This document shows positions 1 to 9,030 of a DNA stretch of 64,000 nt, piece after piece. This DNA is from CAIVAT01 sp964455285. Its GTDB lineage: Bacteria > Bacteroidota > Bacteroidia > Bacteroidales > FEN-979. The translations under genes were made by a program, and so were the position numbers. The notes under the pieces are model-generated. The model saw only the letters and a program-made list of their open reading frames with translations. It searched no databases and was not told the DNA's origin. The stretch spans positions 62,001-126,000 of the forward strand of contig CAYVVG010000001.1 in the NCBI GenBank assembly GCA_964455285.1. Direction: 5' to 3'. Every line of letters starts with the position of its first letter. The stretch's first letter is position 1.

Positions 1-1255
1 TTCCCTCCTCACCCTTGTGAAGTGCGAGATCGGCACCCAGGGCCCCAAGGCCTGTCCTGACACGGGTTTCCGCAACAAAGTCATTATAAAATCCCGTAAA
101 ATTCCCCGAGAGGGAAACCGTCCCGAGGTTGGCCAGGATGTCGGGAAGCTTTACCTGTCGCAGATCTCCGGGGATGAGCAGCGATTCGATATCCTTCTTA
201 TCCGTAACCAGGCTACGGATTTGCATATCCACGAAGGTCTGCTCCACATCGGGCAGGCCGATGGCGCTGATATTTCCGAGGAAACGTGTATTTTCCCCGA
301 AGGAAAAGCGGAAGTCACGGGCTTTGAAATTGGTGACTGTTCCGGCGATCTTACCGGAGATCCTGAAACGGTCTTTCATCACAGCCACCTCCGGCGCAAA
401 GAAGCCGATATCCTGCAGGTCCAGGTCAGAAGGTTGGATATCGGCACGGATTTCAATTTTGTCAAGGAAATCGTTGTATGCGTACCATGAGTCGTAAAGG
501 AAAGCGAAGGTGACGGACACCTCGGAGTTATCGGTTTGGATCCTGAGCCCGTCGGCTTTCAGGAACCTGGGACCCACGCTGAAATCACCGGACAGATCGC
601 GCACGTGGATCCCCGATCGCTCGCGGGCGGCCAGGCGGTTGATCCGCCCGTGGATCGTGTCGCCATCAAGGATGATCCCGGAGATATCCAGGTCGATGCC
701 TCTCACGTCAATGTTGGTATAATCCATGCCGGCTATGGCAGCGGGTTCATTTTCGTCCTGCAGGTGAAAACGGGTGCCGGTGATCCTGACTGCCGACACC
801 GAGATGTTCCAGGAGGCAGCGGGAGCCGGGTCGGCCGGTGTTTCCTCTGCCGGGGTGAAATGTTCCAGGATTCTTGCGATGTTGAGCGTACTGTCGCCCC
901 TGTGGGTAAGAAGTTGGACGACGCCGTTTTCGACCTCAACCCTCCGGATATTGATCCGGTGAGCCCGCGGAGATATGCTGCCCGGCAGGACCCCGAGAAG
1001 GCGGGCCGAGAAAAGCAGGGAGTCGCGGTGGTCGCGAACTGTGATATCTTCGATCAGGAGCCCTTTTGTGAGCGAGAGGTTGAATCCGCCGATCCTGAAC
1101 TTCGCATCGGTTTTTTCCGACAGCCATCCTGCGGCGAAACGCGCAGTCCATGTCTGGACGGGTGCACTCCGGAGCACCAGGAAGAGGGTCAGCAGCAGCG
1201 AGATCACGACTGTGACCAGATAAAGCACTATTTTTGCAGCTGTTTTAATGATCAA
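1..1255 (-). CDS. tamB: TamB-like translocation/assembly module protein, N-terminal part (cut by window edge)
   Basis: The minus-strand frame stays open from a TTG at 1255 to the left edge, giving about 418 residues of a larger protein. It starts with a single membrane segment (IVLYLVTVVISLLLTLFLVL) and continues with AsmA/TamB-type text such as GGFNLSLTKGLLIEDITVRD and LDLQDIGFFAPEV. TamB proteins are anchored in the inner membrane, span the periplasm as a beta-rich groove and help outer-membrane biogenesis, probably in lipid transport. An in-frame TAA sits three codons before the TTG, so TTG is the only reasonable start. The neighbour tsaD starts only 15 bases away in the other direction; I recall the tamB/tsaD pairing from other Bacteroidota. 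The C-terminal DUF490 domain lies outside the window. Confidence 0.8.
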   Translation of the reverse strand, partial: MIIKTAAKIVLYLVTVVISLLLTLFLVLRSAPVQTWTARFAAGWLSEKTDAKFRIGGFNLSLTKGLLIEDITVRDHRDSLLFSARLLGVLPGSISPRAHRINIRRVEVENGVVQLLTHRGDSTLNIARILEHFTPAEETPADPAPAASWNISVSAVRITGTRFHLQDENEPAAIAGMDYTNIDVRGIDLDISGIILDGDTIHGRINRLAARERSGIHVRDLSGDFSVGPRFLKADGLRIQTDNSEVSVTFAFLYDSWYAYNDFLDKIEIRADIQPSDLDLQDIGFFAPEVAVMKDRFRISGKIAGTVTNFKARDFRFSFGENTRFLGNISAIGLPDVEQTFVDMQIRSLVTDKKDIESLLIPGDLRQVKLPDILANLGTVSLSGNFTGFYNDFVAETRVRTGLGALGADLALHKGEEG

Positions 1256-1270
1256 TCCGTGTTAACCGGT

Positions 1271-2314
1271 ATGCAACATTATATTCTTGGTATCGAATCT
1301 TCGTGCGACGACACCTCGGCTGCTGTAATCAGAAATGACGTGATCCTGTCCAATGTCATTGCCGGACAGGAGGTCCACAGGAACTACGGGGGGGTCGTTC
1401 CTGAGTTGGCCTCCCGTGCTCATCAGCAGAACATCATCCCCGTGATCGATACAGCCATCCGGATAGCAAATATAGACAAAAATCAGCTTTCGGCTGTGGC
1501 TTTCACGCGCGGGCCGGGGTTGCTGGGCTCCCTGCTGGTGGGAACCTCCTTCGCCAAGGCTTTCTCGCTCGGGCTGAACATACCGCTGATAGAAGTCGAC
1601 CACCTGCAGGCACACATATTGTGCCATTTTATCAGGAATGCGGAACGCTCCAACCCGGTTCCCTCTTTTCCATTTCTTTGCCTTACCGTTTCAGGGGGCC
1701 ACACCCAGTTTGTGCTCGTCCGGAGCCACACCGACATGGAGATCATCGGCGAGACATTGGATGACGCGGCGGGTGAAGCGTTCGACAAGTCGGCCAAGAT
1801 CATGGGGCTGCCCTATCCAGGGGGGCCAACGGTTGACAAGCTGGCACAGTCGGGCGACCCGGGCCGGTTTGTTTTTGCAAAGCCATCGACGGCCGGTCTC
1901 AACTTCAGTTTCAGCGGGTTAAAGACCTCGTTCCTCTATTTTGTCCGCGATGAGCTGAAGAAGGATCCGGGGTTCATCGACCACAACATCAACGACTTGT
2001 GTGCTTCCATCCAGGCGTCGATCGTCGGTATGCTGATGTCGAAACTCCACCTGGCTGTCGAGGAGGTACGGCGGCGGGATCCGGCAGGCCGAATTCCCGA
2101 TGTTGCCATTGCCGGAGGAGTCTCCGCCAACTCGGCACTTCGCAAAGCCCTGGAGGAGGTCCGCGACCGGCAAGGGTGGAATATTTTCATCCCTCCCCTC
2201 TCCTATTCCACCGACAATGCGGCGATGATCGCCGTTGCCGGGTACTTCAAATTCCTTCAGGGAGAATTCGTGACCCAGGCCACCGCCCCTTATGCGCGGG
2301 CCGCACACAGGTAG
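1271..2314 (+). CDS. tsaD: tRNA N6-adenosine threonylcarbamoyltransferase TsaD
   Basis: This 347-residue protein transfers the threonylcarbamoyl group to A37 of ANN-decoding tRNAs, working with TsaB and TsaE in the cytoplasm. It begins MQHYILGIESSCDDTSAAV, the typical Kae1/TsaD start, and contains the metal-binding motif DHLQAH with His111 and His115. The ASKH-fold phosphate motifs are visible (SGGHTQFVL, DDAAGEAFDKSAK, AGGVSANSALR). Length and order match the family. The frame is open far upstream (to 536), but that part is antisense to tamB; the ATG at 1271 gives the family N-terminus. No tsaB or tsaE is in the window. Confidence 0.97.
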   Translation: MQHYILGIESSCDDTSAAVIRNDVILSNVIAGQEVHRNYGGVVPELASRAHQQNIIPVIDTAIRIANIDKNQLSAVAFTRGPGLLGSLLVGTSFAKAFSLGLNIPLIEVDHLQAHILCHFIRNAERSNPVPSFPFLCLTVSGGHTQFVLVRSHTDMEIIGETLDDAAGEAFDKSAKIMGLPYPGGPTVDKLAQSGDPGRFVFAKPSTAGLNFSFSGLKTSFLYFVRDELKKDPGFIDHNINDLCASIQASIVGMLMSKLHLAVEEVRRRDPAGRIPDVAIAGGVSANSALRKALEEVRDRQGWNIFIPPLSYSTDNAAMIAVAGYFKFLQGEFVTQATAPYARAAHR

Positions 2315-2378
2315 AAGGACGTAACGTTTGACGATTACCGATTTATAATTTGTGATTGGGTTGCGGCGGGCGACCGGG

Positions 2379-3269
2379 TCAGCGGTCATTTTCAAGCACC
2401 TGCAGACGGTCGTCACCGGCAGAGACCAGGCTTCGGCGATTCCTGTCGTAGTGGTAGTAATCTTCGGTTTCCTCCCCTTCGGCCAGGTGATATTTCACGT
2501 ATTGGTTCAGGAAGAAATCAAAAACATATCCACCGTGCCGGGCACCCAGGAAAGTGGCCATCTCGTTCAGGTCGTTGATCCTGAGGGTGTCGATGGAGTA
2601 TTTATATTTCACGGTCCCGGAGAATGGGTCGTTGAAAAACCGTCCGTCGAAATCATCATAAGCGGTGTGCGAGGCATACAGCGTGGTTTTCCGGCCGGGT
2701 CCCGTGGAGATCTTCCACAGGTCGAACCAGGCGCTGAAATCGACGGCATTCAGCCGGATCTTCTTCAAATAAACGGAATCGAGAAAAGCATCCTCATCCT
2801 CGAGCGTATAATTGTATTCATCCATCTGCAGTTGTGCCACATCCAGCACATACGACTGGGGATTGGCTTTCAGCAGCGAGTCGGGGACCTTCCCAATGTA
2901 AACGGTGAACCCCAGCTGGCGCATTTCCCCGATCAGGGAATTCACATAATTTTCCAGCAGCGTGCTGTCGTTGAGGTACTGCACATACCGGCTTCCGGCC
3001 CAAAGGGCTGAATCCTGCCGTTCCTGCGACATCGAGTCGAAACCAGGGATATCCTCCCCTCGGTGATTGAATTTAAACACCAGTGCCGGCGAATTGACGA
3101 GGAGGGTGATCCGTGGGGGTGATTGAACGAAAGTGCCTGCAACCTGCCTCCCCGGAAGGCATGACGGCAGGATCGCGGCCAGCGCCAGGATAAAGACAAA
3201 ACTCCCGGCCCGGCAGGGATGACCGGTGCTACGATACCATCTGATTCCCGAACTTCCTGCCATATTCAA
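2379..3269 (-). CDS. Putative lipoprotein, function unknown
   Basis: A 296-residue protein with a hydrophobic segment (FVFILALAAILPSC) ending in a lipobox-like cysteine, so probably a lipoprotein. The remainder is soluble and rich in Tyr, Asp and Asn, with no catalytic motif I recognise. A stretch around residues 170-250 (DLWKISTGPGRKTTLYAS) looks like a conserved Bacteroidota hypothetical. The ATG at 3269 lies inside the end of the upstream flavo-diiron gene (41-base overlap), and there is no later ATG before the signal segment, so translation may be coupled or may start at a non-ATG codon nearer the hydrophobic stretch. It converges on tsaD with a 64-base gap that shows no clear terminator. 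Confidence 0.65.
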   Translation of the reverse strand: MNMAGSSGIRWYRSTGHPCRAGSFVFILALAAILPSCLPGRQVAGTFVQSPPRITLLVNSPALVFKFNHRGEDIPGFDSMSQERQDSALWAGSRYVQYLNDSTLLENYVNSLIGEMRQLGFTVYIGKVPDSLLKANPQSYVLDVAQLQMDEYNYTLEDEDAFLDSVYLKKIRLNAVDFSAWFDLWKISTGPGRKTTLYASHTAYDDFDGRFFNDPFSGTVKYKYSIDTLRINDLNEMATFLGARHGGYVFDFFLNQYVKYHLAEGEETEDYYHYDRNRRSLVSAGDDRLQVLENDR

Positions 3270-4428
3270 TGCATTTCAACCGCACTTCGTTATGCGGCTT
3301 AAATTTGACCATAAGCCCCTCGTCCATTACCCGCAGCTTCAGGTTGGCCATTGCCGACGTCATGATCCGGGCGCCTTCGCCGCTCCAGCCATATGAGCCG
3401 AAGGCGGCAGCCAGTTTGTTCCGGTCGCGGATCGGATTGATGAGCGCGAACACCTGGTAGACGGGCAGGAGGATATTCTGGCTGAAAGTCGGACATCCCA
3501 GCATGATGGCTGACGCTTCGGCGATCTTCTTCTCGACGGTAGCTGCATCCATCTTTTCGATATCGCAAAGGTCCACGTCGATATCCCCTGCCTGGCGGAT
3601 ACCCTCGGCGATCATCATGGCGATGGTTTCCGTGTTGTGATAGGCCGACACATAGCCCAGGAACACCCGGTTGGGTTTCTGTTCTTCCAGGGCTTCATGC
3701 GCATACTTTTCCGAAAGTTCCACGTATTTTTTCCAGTCCGACCGCAGCACAGCGCCGTGTCCCGGCAGAATGGCCCGGATCTCCAGCGGGCGGATCCTTG
3801 CGATGGCCTGCAGCATGAACTTGCTGTATGGCTTCATGATCACCTCGTAGTAATACCGGAACGCATCGCCGAAGTCGCCGACAAGGTCGTCGAACACCTC
3901 TTCATGACAGTAATGTTCGCCAAAAATGTCGCAGGTAAAGAGCAGTTTATCTTCTACCAGGTAAGTCATCATCGAGTCGGGCCAGTGGAGGTTGGCAGCA
4001 GCGATGAATTGAAGAGTCCTGTTCCCAAGGTCAAGCGTCTGACCGTCTTTCACCACCAGGTTGGGGAATTCAAACCCGACCAGGTCGCGCAGGTACCGGA
4101 TAGCATTTCCGCTTCCGACCACGGTGGCGTGAGGGGCCAGTTTCAGCAGGTTCGCCAGGCAACCCGAGTGGTCGGGTTCTGTGTGATTGACCACGATATA
4201 ATCGATCGAGGCCGGGTCGGTAACTGCCCGCAACTTCGCCTCATAGGTATCCCAGAAGGACTCTTTTACCGTTTCGATTACGGCCTTCTTTTCCGCGTTG
4301 ATAAAATAGGAGTTGTAGGTGGTGCCGAATTTCGTCTCCATCACTACGTCGAACGTAATGATATCGCGATCAAGCACACCGATCCAGCTCACCTCTTCAT
4401 TGATCTTCTTTACAGCCTGGTCGTTCAT
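3229..4428 (-). CDS. fprA: A-type flavoprotein (flavo-diiron oxygen/NO reductase)
   Basis: A 399-residue protein with an N-terminal metallo-beta-lactamase-like di-iron domain (about 1-250) and a C-terminal flavodoxin domain (about 255-395, VFLGYVSAYHNTETIA). All expected iron ligands are seen: His82, Glu84, Asp86 and His87 in NHTEPDHSG, His148, Asp167 and His224. Flavo-diiron proteins reduce O2 to water, or NO to N2O, with electrons from rubredoxin or F420, and protect anaerobes. Here there is no fused rubredoxin domain, so an external donor is needed; none is seen nearby. Sequence cannot settle O2 versus NO preference. It is followed by, and overlaps, the lipoprotein gene. Confidence 0.9.
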   Translation of the reverse strand: MNDQAVKKINEEVSWIGVLDRDIITFDVVMETKFGTTYNSYFINAEKKAVIETVKESFWDTYEAKLRAVTDPASIDYIVVNHTEPDHSGCLANLLKLAPHATVVGSGNAIRYLRDLVGFEFPNLVVKDGQTLDLGNRTLQFIAAANLHWPDSMMTYLVEDKLLFTCDIFGEHYCHEEVFDDLVGDFGDAFRYYYEVIMKPYSKFMLQAIARIRPLEIRAILPGHGAVLRSDWKKYVELSEKYAHEALEEQKPNRVFLGYVSAYHNTETIAMMIAEGIRQAGDIDVDLCDIEKMDAATVEKKIAEASAIMLGCPTFSQNILLPVYQVFALINPIRDRNKLAAAFGSYGWSGEGARIMTSAMANLKLRVMDEGLMVKFKPHNEVRLKCIEYGRKFGNQMVS

Positions 4429-4512
4429 TCTGGTATTGGCGATGTGTTCATTCAGTGGAAAACAGGGTAACGGGGCAACGTCGGATTTATTACATGCCGG
4501 ATGACATTTCGA

Positions 4513-4965
4513 TCAAGGTGCCTGGTTTGGCGGGACATTGATCAGGAGCCAGAAGAGACCGGTTGTGTTGATGGAATGGATGAACGAGTCAAAATCGACC
4601 GGTTTCACCACGTAACTGTTGGCTCCCAGTGCATATGCCTGCTGGATATCCGGATCTTCTTTCGAAGAGGTAAGGATGACCACGGGCAGAAGCCGGGTGC
4701 TTTCATTCGATTTGATGGCTTGCAGCACCTCGAGTCCGCTCACCTTGGGCAGTTTCAGATCGAGAAAGATCACCCTCAATGTTTTGGACCTGTCGCGGGC
4801 GGCATATTTCCCCCGCGAGAAGATGAACTCGAGGGCATCTTCTCCATCCTCCACGATAAAACAGTTGTTGGCCAGGTTGCTTCTTCTCAGCGCCCGTACA
4901 GTCAGTTCCGCATCGTGGGGATTGTCTTCGACGATAAGGATCTCAACGGGCTCGTAATTTTCCAT
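4513..4965 (-). CDS. Single-domain response regulator (CheY/Rcp1-like)
   Basis: A 150-residue receiver domain without an output domain. The acidic pocket (ILIVEDNPHDAE), the phospho-acceptor Asp in FLDLKLPKVSG, the conserved Thr/Ser in VILTSS and the Lys in YVVKPV are all present. Single receivers of this Rcp1 type usually relay or sink phosphate from a PAS-rich kinase. It is the last gene of the minus-strand signalling operon, 33 bases after the histidine kinase, which is its likely partner. The C-terminus beyond the receiver fold (NTTGLFWLLINVPPNQAP) is short and hydrophobic. Confidence 0.9.
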   Translation of the reverse strand: MENYEPVEILIVEDNPHDAELTVRALRRSNLANNCFIVEDGEDALEFIFSRGKYAARDRSKTLRVIFLDLKLPKVSGLEVLQAIKSNESTRLLPVVILTSSKEDPDIQQAYALGANSYVVKPVDFDSFIHSINTTGLFWLLINVPPNQAP

Positions 4966-4998
4966 AATTCAGGGGTCAAATGGTCAAGTACGGCAGTC

Positions 4999-6813
4999 CT
5001 ATGGTTTTTTCGACTTCAAAGGTAAGGAAAAATAAAAAGAGGCTCCTTCATTCACGGCGCCGGTGGCCCATACGTTACCTCCGTGCCGGCGGATGATGCG
5101 CTGAACGATCGCCAGCCCGATCCCGGTTCCTTCAAATTCTTTGACACTGTGAAGTCGCTGGAATGCGCCAAAAAGTTTATCGGCATACTTCATATCAAAA
5201 CCGGCGCCGTTGTCGCAGATACAGTAAATCACCTGGTTGTTCCTGAGCGACGAGGTTAGCTGGACAGATGCCCGGGCACGGTAAGCGGAAAATTTGACCG
5301 CATTCCCAATGAGATTCACCAGCACCTGTCTGATCAGGATCTGATCGCCCGTAGCTGCGTGGAGGTCGTCGGCTGAAAAGTCGGTACGGTCTTTCTCGCC
5401 GGGTGTCGTGATCTCGTGGTAAACCTCGCGGGCCAGCTTGGCCATATTGATTTCCGAGAACTGCATATTGGTCCTGTTCAACCGTGACAGTGCCAGGAGG
5501 TCGTCGATCAGTTGCCCCATCCGGATAGCGTTCTCCTGAATGACCCGGCAGATCCGCTTGCCTTCATCGTCGAACGACGGCAGGTAATCTTCGGTGAGGA
5601 TGCGCGCAAATCCGTCGATTGCGCGCAGCGGTGCCCTCAGGTCATGGGAGACCGAATAGGTGAAGGCCTCCAGTTCGCTGTTGGCCGATTGGAGCTGGGC
5701 CGTCCGTTCCAGCACACGCCGCTCCAGTTCATCATTGAGTTTCTTTATCTCGTGCTCTGCGTTGCGGCGGGAAGTGATGTCCTCAATGTATCCTTCGAGG
5801 TACAGCACATTTCCCTGGTCATCGTAAATTCCGCGCCCCCGTTCCCACATCCAACGTATTTCGCCGGTGGCCGTCAGGATGGGATATTCACCTTCAAACA
5901 TCTCCCGGTTCCGGACCTTCACACGCCACTGGTCCATCACTCGTTCCCGGTAATCATCGAGGATCAGGTCGTTGAACACCGTGTTCTTCTCCCCCATGAA
6001 ATCCTCCGGCTGGTAACCGGTCACGGCAAAGCAACCATTGCTGACAAAAAGCATCCTGCCTTCATATCCGTTGTGGCAGCGATAAACCATGCCCGGCAGG
6101 TTGCTGACCAGGGTCGACAGCTGTTGCTCTCTTTCAGCCAGTTGTTTCGACATGTCCCTCTCCGCCGTTCGGTCCTGCGCGCTTCCGACCGTTCCGATCA
6201 GCTTGCCGTTTACATCATACAGCGGTGATTTCCGGACATCAAGAAAGAGGAATTTCTTTCTGACATTGCCATATTCGTCAAACTGCATGGGTTTTCCGGA
6301 TTGGAGCACAGCATCATCGGAGTCACGGCAGATCTCGCCGAAGGTATGCCACTCCGGATCGTCGGGATGCAGCGCCCGCTGCCTGCCGGCGAAAAACATG
6401 TCGTCCTTGCCGATCGGCTCTTCGGTATCCGTGGCGATCAGCAGGTTGTCGCAAAAGGATTTGTTCGTGAAAATGTATTTGTTTTCCAGGTTCTTGGCCC
6501 AGAGCATGTCGGTCATGTTATCGCTGATGGCCCGGTAGAGCAGGTAAAGGTCCTGGAGATTCTGCTTACTTTCATTCAGGGTCTCTTCCGATCGCTTGCG
6601 CTGGTCCACCTCCGCCTTCAGGTCTTCCATCAGGTTCAGTGCGGCAAGTTTGGTGGTTTGCAGTTCGGCATACGATTTTTTCAACGACAGGTCCGTCCTC
6701 TTTAATTCATCCAATTGCAATTGAAGATTACGTAGCCGTTCTTCCGGCGATCGTTCCTGGTCCTGACCGCTCAGCAGGCGGTCTTCCGGCGTGGCTCTTG
6801 GCTGCATTACCAT
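4999..6813 (-). CDS. PAS-PAS sensor histidine kinase
   Basis: A 604-residue kinase without membrane segments. A coiled coil covers about residues 15-90, PAS domains about 93-215 and 230-350 (the second with a PAC end, YLEGYIEDITSRR), a coiled coil about 352-380, HisKA with phospho-His390 in SYSVSHDLRAPLRAI context, and HATPase_c with NLIGNAVKFS, DNGAGFD and GTGIGLAI motifs. It would autophosphorylate and pass phosphate to the receiver encoded just downstream. Its ATG lies four bases after the stop of the PAS-GAF gene, so the two are probably co-translated. Being soluble, it may take its input from the two upstream sensor proteins, which lack output domains. Confidence 0.92.
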   Translation of the reverse strand: MVMQPRATPEDRLLSGQDQERSPEERLRNLQLQLDELKRTDLSLKKSYAELQTTKLAALNLMEDLKAEVDQRKRSEETLNESKQNLQDLYLLYRAISDNMTDMLWAKNLENKYIFTNKSFCDNLLIATDTEEPIGKDDMFFAGRQRALHPDDPEWHTFGEICRDSDDAVLQSGKPMQFDEYGNVRKKFLFLDVRKSPLYDVNGKLIGTVGSAQDRTAERDMSKQLAEREQQLSTLVSNLPGMVYRCHNGYEGRMLFVSNGCFAVTGYQPEDFMGEKNTVFNDLILDDYRERVMDQWRVKVRNREMFEGEYPILTATGEIRWMWERGRGIYDDQGNVLYLEGYIEDITSRRNAEHEIKKLNDELERRVLERTAQLQSANSELEAFTYSVSHDLRAPLRAIDGFARILTEDYLPSFDDEGKRICRVIQENAIRMGQLIDDLLALSRLNRTNMQFSEINMAKLAREVYHEITTPGEKDRTDFSADDLHAATGDQILIRQVLVNLIGNAVKFSAYRARASVQLTSSLRNNQVIYCICDNGAGFDMKYADKLFGAFQRLHSVKEFEGTGIGLAIVQRIIRRHGGNVWATGAVNEGASFYFSLPLKSKKP

Positions 6814-6817
6814 ACAG

Positions 6818-7819
6818 TTACAGGGTTACACGGTATTTTTCAGGTTTATCGGCCATGGCCAGCAATTCGTTCACCTCTTTCTTCAATTCGATCATCCGGA
6901 GTTCCCGTCCCAGCATCAGGTAATTGAACCTTTCCAACTCGGCGATCTTGATCTTCAACTCATGTTCTGAATGCAGGCGGTCCTCTTCGAGCGACAGCGC
7001 TCTTGCCAGTATCCCGATGATGTCGATCTCTTCGCGGCCAAAGATCCTGGGTTCATCATCCATGACGGTCAGCGTTCCGATGATCTTTCCCTGCCGGGTC
7101 ACTTCAGCGCCGAGGTACGATTTCATGCCAAACCGGGTGATAGCTTCATCTGTGCCGGCAAAGCCGGTCTTTGCAAGATCCTCGAATGCGACCCAGCCCT
7201 GGCCACCGGCACGGGTTGTCTCAAAGGGAATCCTTCCGGCTCCGGGTGTTGTATGGGGCCAATCGCTGGGAAGACCGCAACCGGTCACCACCATCAGATT
7301 ATCGGACTTGAAGTCCAGCCGGATGTAAGCAGAGATCTTGGTCCCGTTCACCTCCCTGGCGCACCGGACGATGATCTGGAAATTGCGGTCCTGGATGGTG
7401 CCGAGATCGCGGAAGAGATCGGCCACCGAACGGAATCTGTCCTGCAACCGTTTGATCTCGGTGACATCCTTGGTGGTTCCGATCAGGGCGACAGGTTGTC
7501 CCATATCATCCCGGATGACCGATGTGGAGATGAATACCGGGAACTCCGTTCCGTCCTTCCTGCGGTTCATTACCTCCCCTGTCCATCCGCCTTCCAGGGT
7601 TCGCGGCAGGATGCCTGCCACCACGTCGGGACGGTTTTTTTCGGACCGGATGAAATTCATAGGTTTCCCGATCAGTTCTTCCCTGGGATAACCATACATG
7701 CGTGTGAATGCATCATTCACAAAAAGGATGTCGTCGTTCATATCCGATATGCAAACGCCATCGCTGATGCTTTTCAATGCCAATACCAGCATGGTATTAT
7801 CCGGTAAAATTTCCGTCAT
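6818..7819 (-). CDS. PAS-GAF sensory protein without output domain
   Basis: A 333-residue protein with an N-terminal PAS domain (about 10-125: FVNDAFTRMYGYPREELIGK, then PAC text ALIGTTKDVTEIKR), a GAF domain (about 130-285: LGTIQDRNFQIIVRCARE) and a C-terminal helix with the motif FNYLMLGRELRMIELKKE. There is no kinase, cyclase or DNA-binding domain. The same C-terminal motif ends the preceding gene product. In larger kinases this helix usually links PAS domains to the catalytic part, so this protein probably acts through the kinase encoded four bases downstream. Ligand unknown. Confidence 0.85.
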   Translation of the reverse strand: MTEILPDNTMLVLALKSISDGVCISDMNDDILFVNDAFTRMYGYPREELIGKPMNFIRSEKNRPDVVAGILPRTLEGGWTGEVMNRRKDGTEFPVFISTSVIRDDMGQPVALIGTTKDVTEIKRLQDRFRSVADLFRDLGTIQDRNFQIIVRCAREVNGTKISAYIRLDFKSDNLMVVTGCGLPSDWPHTTPGAGRIPFETTRAGGQGWVAFEDLAKTGFAGTDEAITRFGMKSYLGAEVTRQGKIIGTLTVMDDEPRIFGREEIDIIGILARALSLEEDRLHSEHELKIKIAELERFNYLMLGRELRMIELKKEVNELLAMADKPEKYRVTL

Positions 7820-7831
7820 ATCTCTCCTGCC

Positions 7832-8956
7832 TTATGAATCCGAAAATTCCCCTTCCGGCGTCTCGTGGATGAAGTACCTTGATTCTTTCCCCATCTCGGC
7901 CAGCAGTCCGTTGATCTCTTTCTTCAGGTCGATCATCCGCAACTCCCTGCCGAGCATCAGGCTGTTGAAGTTCTCGAGGTCCCGGGCTTTCTTGCTCAGG
8001 GCTTCTTCGGCCACTTTACGCTCGGTGATGTTCATCGCGATCCCTCCCAGCATGTCTCCCTTGTCCTGGTTCGGGATGATGAACTTATGCGTCTCGAATG
8101 TACCCACCCTCCCGCTCAGTTCTGTAAAATCCTCGACGATGCTGTGGAACCCTTTCTTCATGGTCTGCCTGTCGTCATTCAGTATCTGTTCTCCCTTGTC
8201 ACCGGGAAAACACTCCTGTGGTGTTTTCCCGATCCAGGCTTGCGATCCCAGGGCATCGTTCATGGCCTTATTGGTATAGATCAGGCGGAATTCCTGATCT
8301 TTAATGAAGGCCAGTGCAGGCAGGTTCTCCATGAATGAAGCGAACCGGTTCTCACTCTCCTTGAGTGCTTCCTCAGTTTCTGCTTTCAGAGCACTGTCCA
8401 CCTGGTCTTTGAGGATCTTTCCTATCAGGGCAGTGGCTATGGGATAGATCCCGATGATGGTCATCGAAAGGGTTCTGAAAGCAGTGATCCGCATCGGGGA
8501 GGGGATGGTAAGCATCAACACCAGCATGATGATATGCACGAGCAACCCGATGCCATAAAGGTAATAGGTATTCCCCAGCATCCTGTTCGTCCTGGAATCC
8601 CGGTGAAAGAGGACCCCCACCAGGGCGGAGGAGATGATCACGCTCACCCCCATCACAGCTCCTCCCCCTCCCACGTAGATCCGGTAAACCAGGGCGATGA
8701 AGGCGGCGATGAAAGCCGATACCGGGCCGAAAAAGAGTCCGCACAGGCTAAGAACCACGCTTCTTCCATCGAAAATGATCCCCGGCGTAAGCACAAACGG
8801 ATTCAGCATCCCGATGAGAGCGACAATACCGAAGAGAAGTCCCTGCAACACCTGTCCCTCTTTTGATTCCCGCTTCCAGCGTTTGCCGATGAAACCGGAG
8901 AGGGTGCTGACCGCGACCAGCAACGCAAGATTGAAAATGAGGTCAACTATGATCAT
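7832..8956 (-). CDS. 5TMR-LYT membrane sensor with PAS domain, no output domain
   Basis: The 374-residue protein begins with about five or six membrane helices (residues 1-185) bearing the LytS/YhcK-type 5TM receptor signature NPFVLTPGIIFDGRSV. A cytoplasmic PAS domain follows (about 200-325, FIKDQEFRLIYTNKAMNDAL), then the helix motif FNSLMLGRELRMIDLKKE that is shared with the next gene. 5TMR domains sense small molecules or cell-wall events at the membrane. Lacking an output domain, it is probably the membrane input for the downstream kinase. It starts the signalling string, 74 bases after parC on the same strand, so it could be read from the parC transcript or from a promoter in that gap. 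Confidence 0.85.
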   Translation of the reverse strand: MIIVDLIFNLALLVAVSTLSGFIGKRWKRESKEGQVLQGLLFGIVALIGMLNPFVLTPGIIFDGRSVVLSLCGLFFGPVSAFIAAFIALVYRIYVGGGGAVMGVSVIISSALVGVLFHRDSRTNRMLGNTYYLYGIGLLVHIIMLVLMLTIPSPMRITAFRTLSMTIIGIYPIATALIGKILKDQVDSALKAETEEALKESENRFASFMENLPALAFIKDQEFRLIYTNKAMNDALGSQAWIGKTPQECFPGDKGEQILNDDRQTMKKGFHSIVEDFTELSGRVGTFETHKFIIPNQDKGDMLGGIAMNITERKVAEEALSKKARDLENFNSLMLGRELRMIDLKKEINGLLAEMGKESRYFIHETPEGEFSDS

Positions 8957-9030
8957 AATACGGAGGTTAATGTTTCACACCGCTATCCCGGTCAATATTC
9001 CGGCGCTCCGCCCCCGGCGCTAAACGCGGC

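Noticed and set aside
536..1270. Long N-terminal extension of TsaD
   Set aside because: The extension is antisense to the clear tamB reading frame, and the family N-terminus starts at 1271.
6800..6830. Frameshift that split one PAS-GAF-kinase gene into two
   Set aside because: The upstream protein ends after a complete helix motif also seen at the end of the preceding gene product, and the kinase has its own N-terminal coil and ATG; separate genes are more likely.
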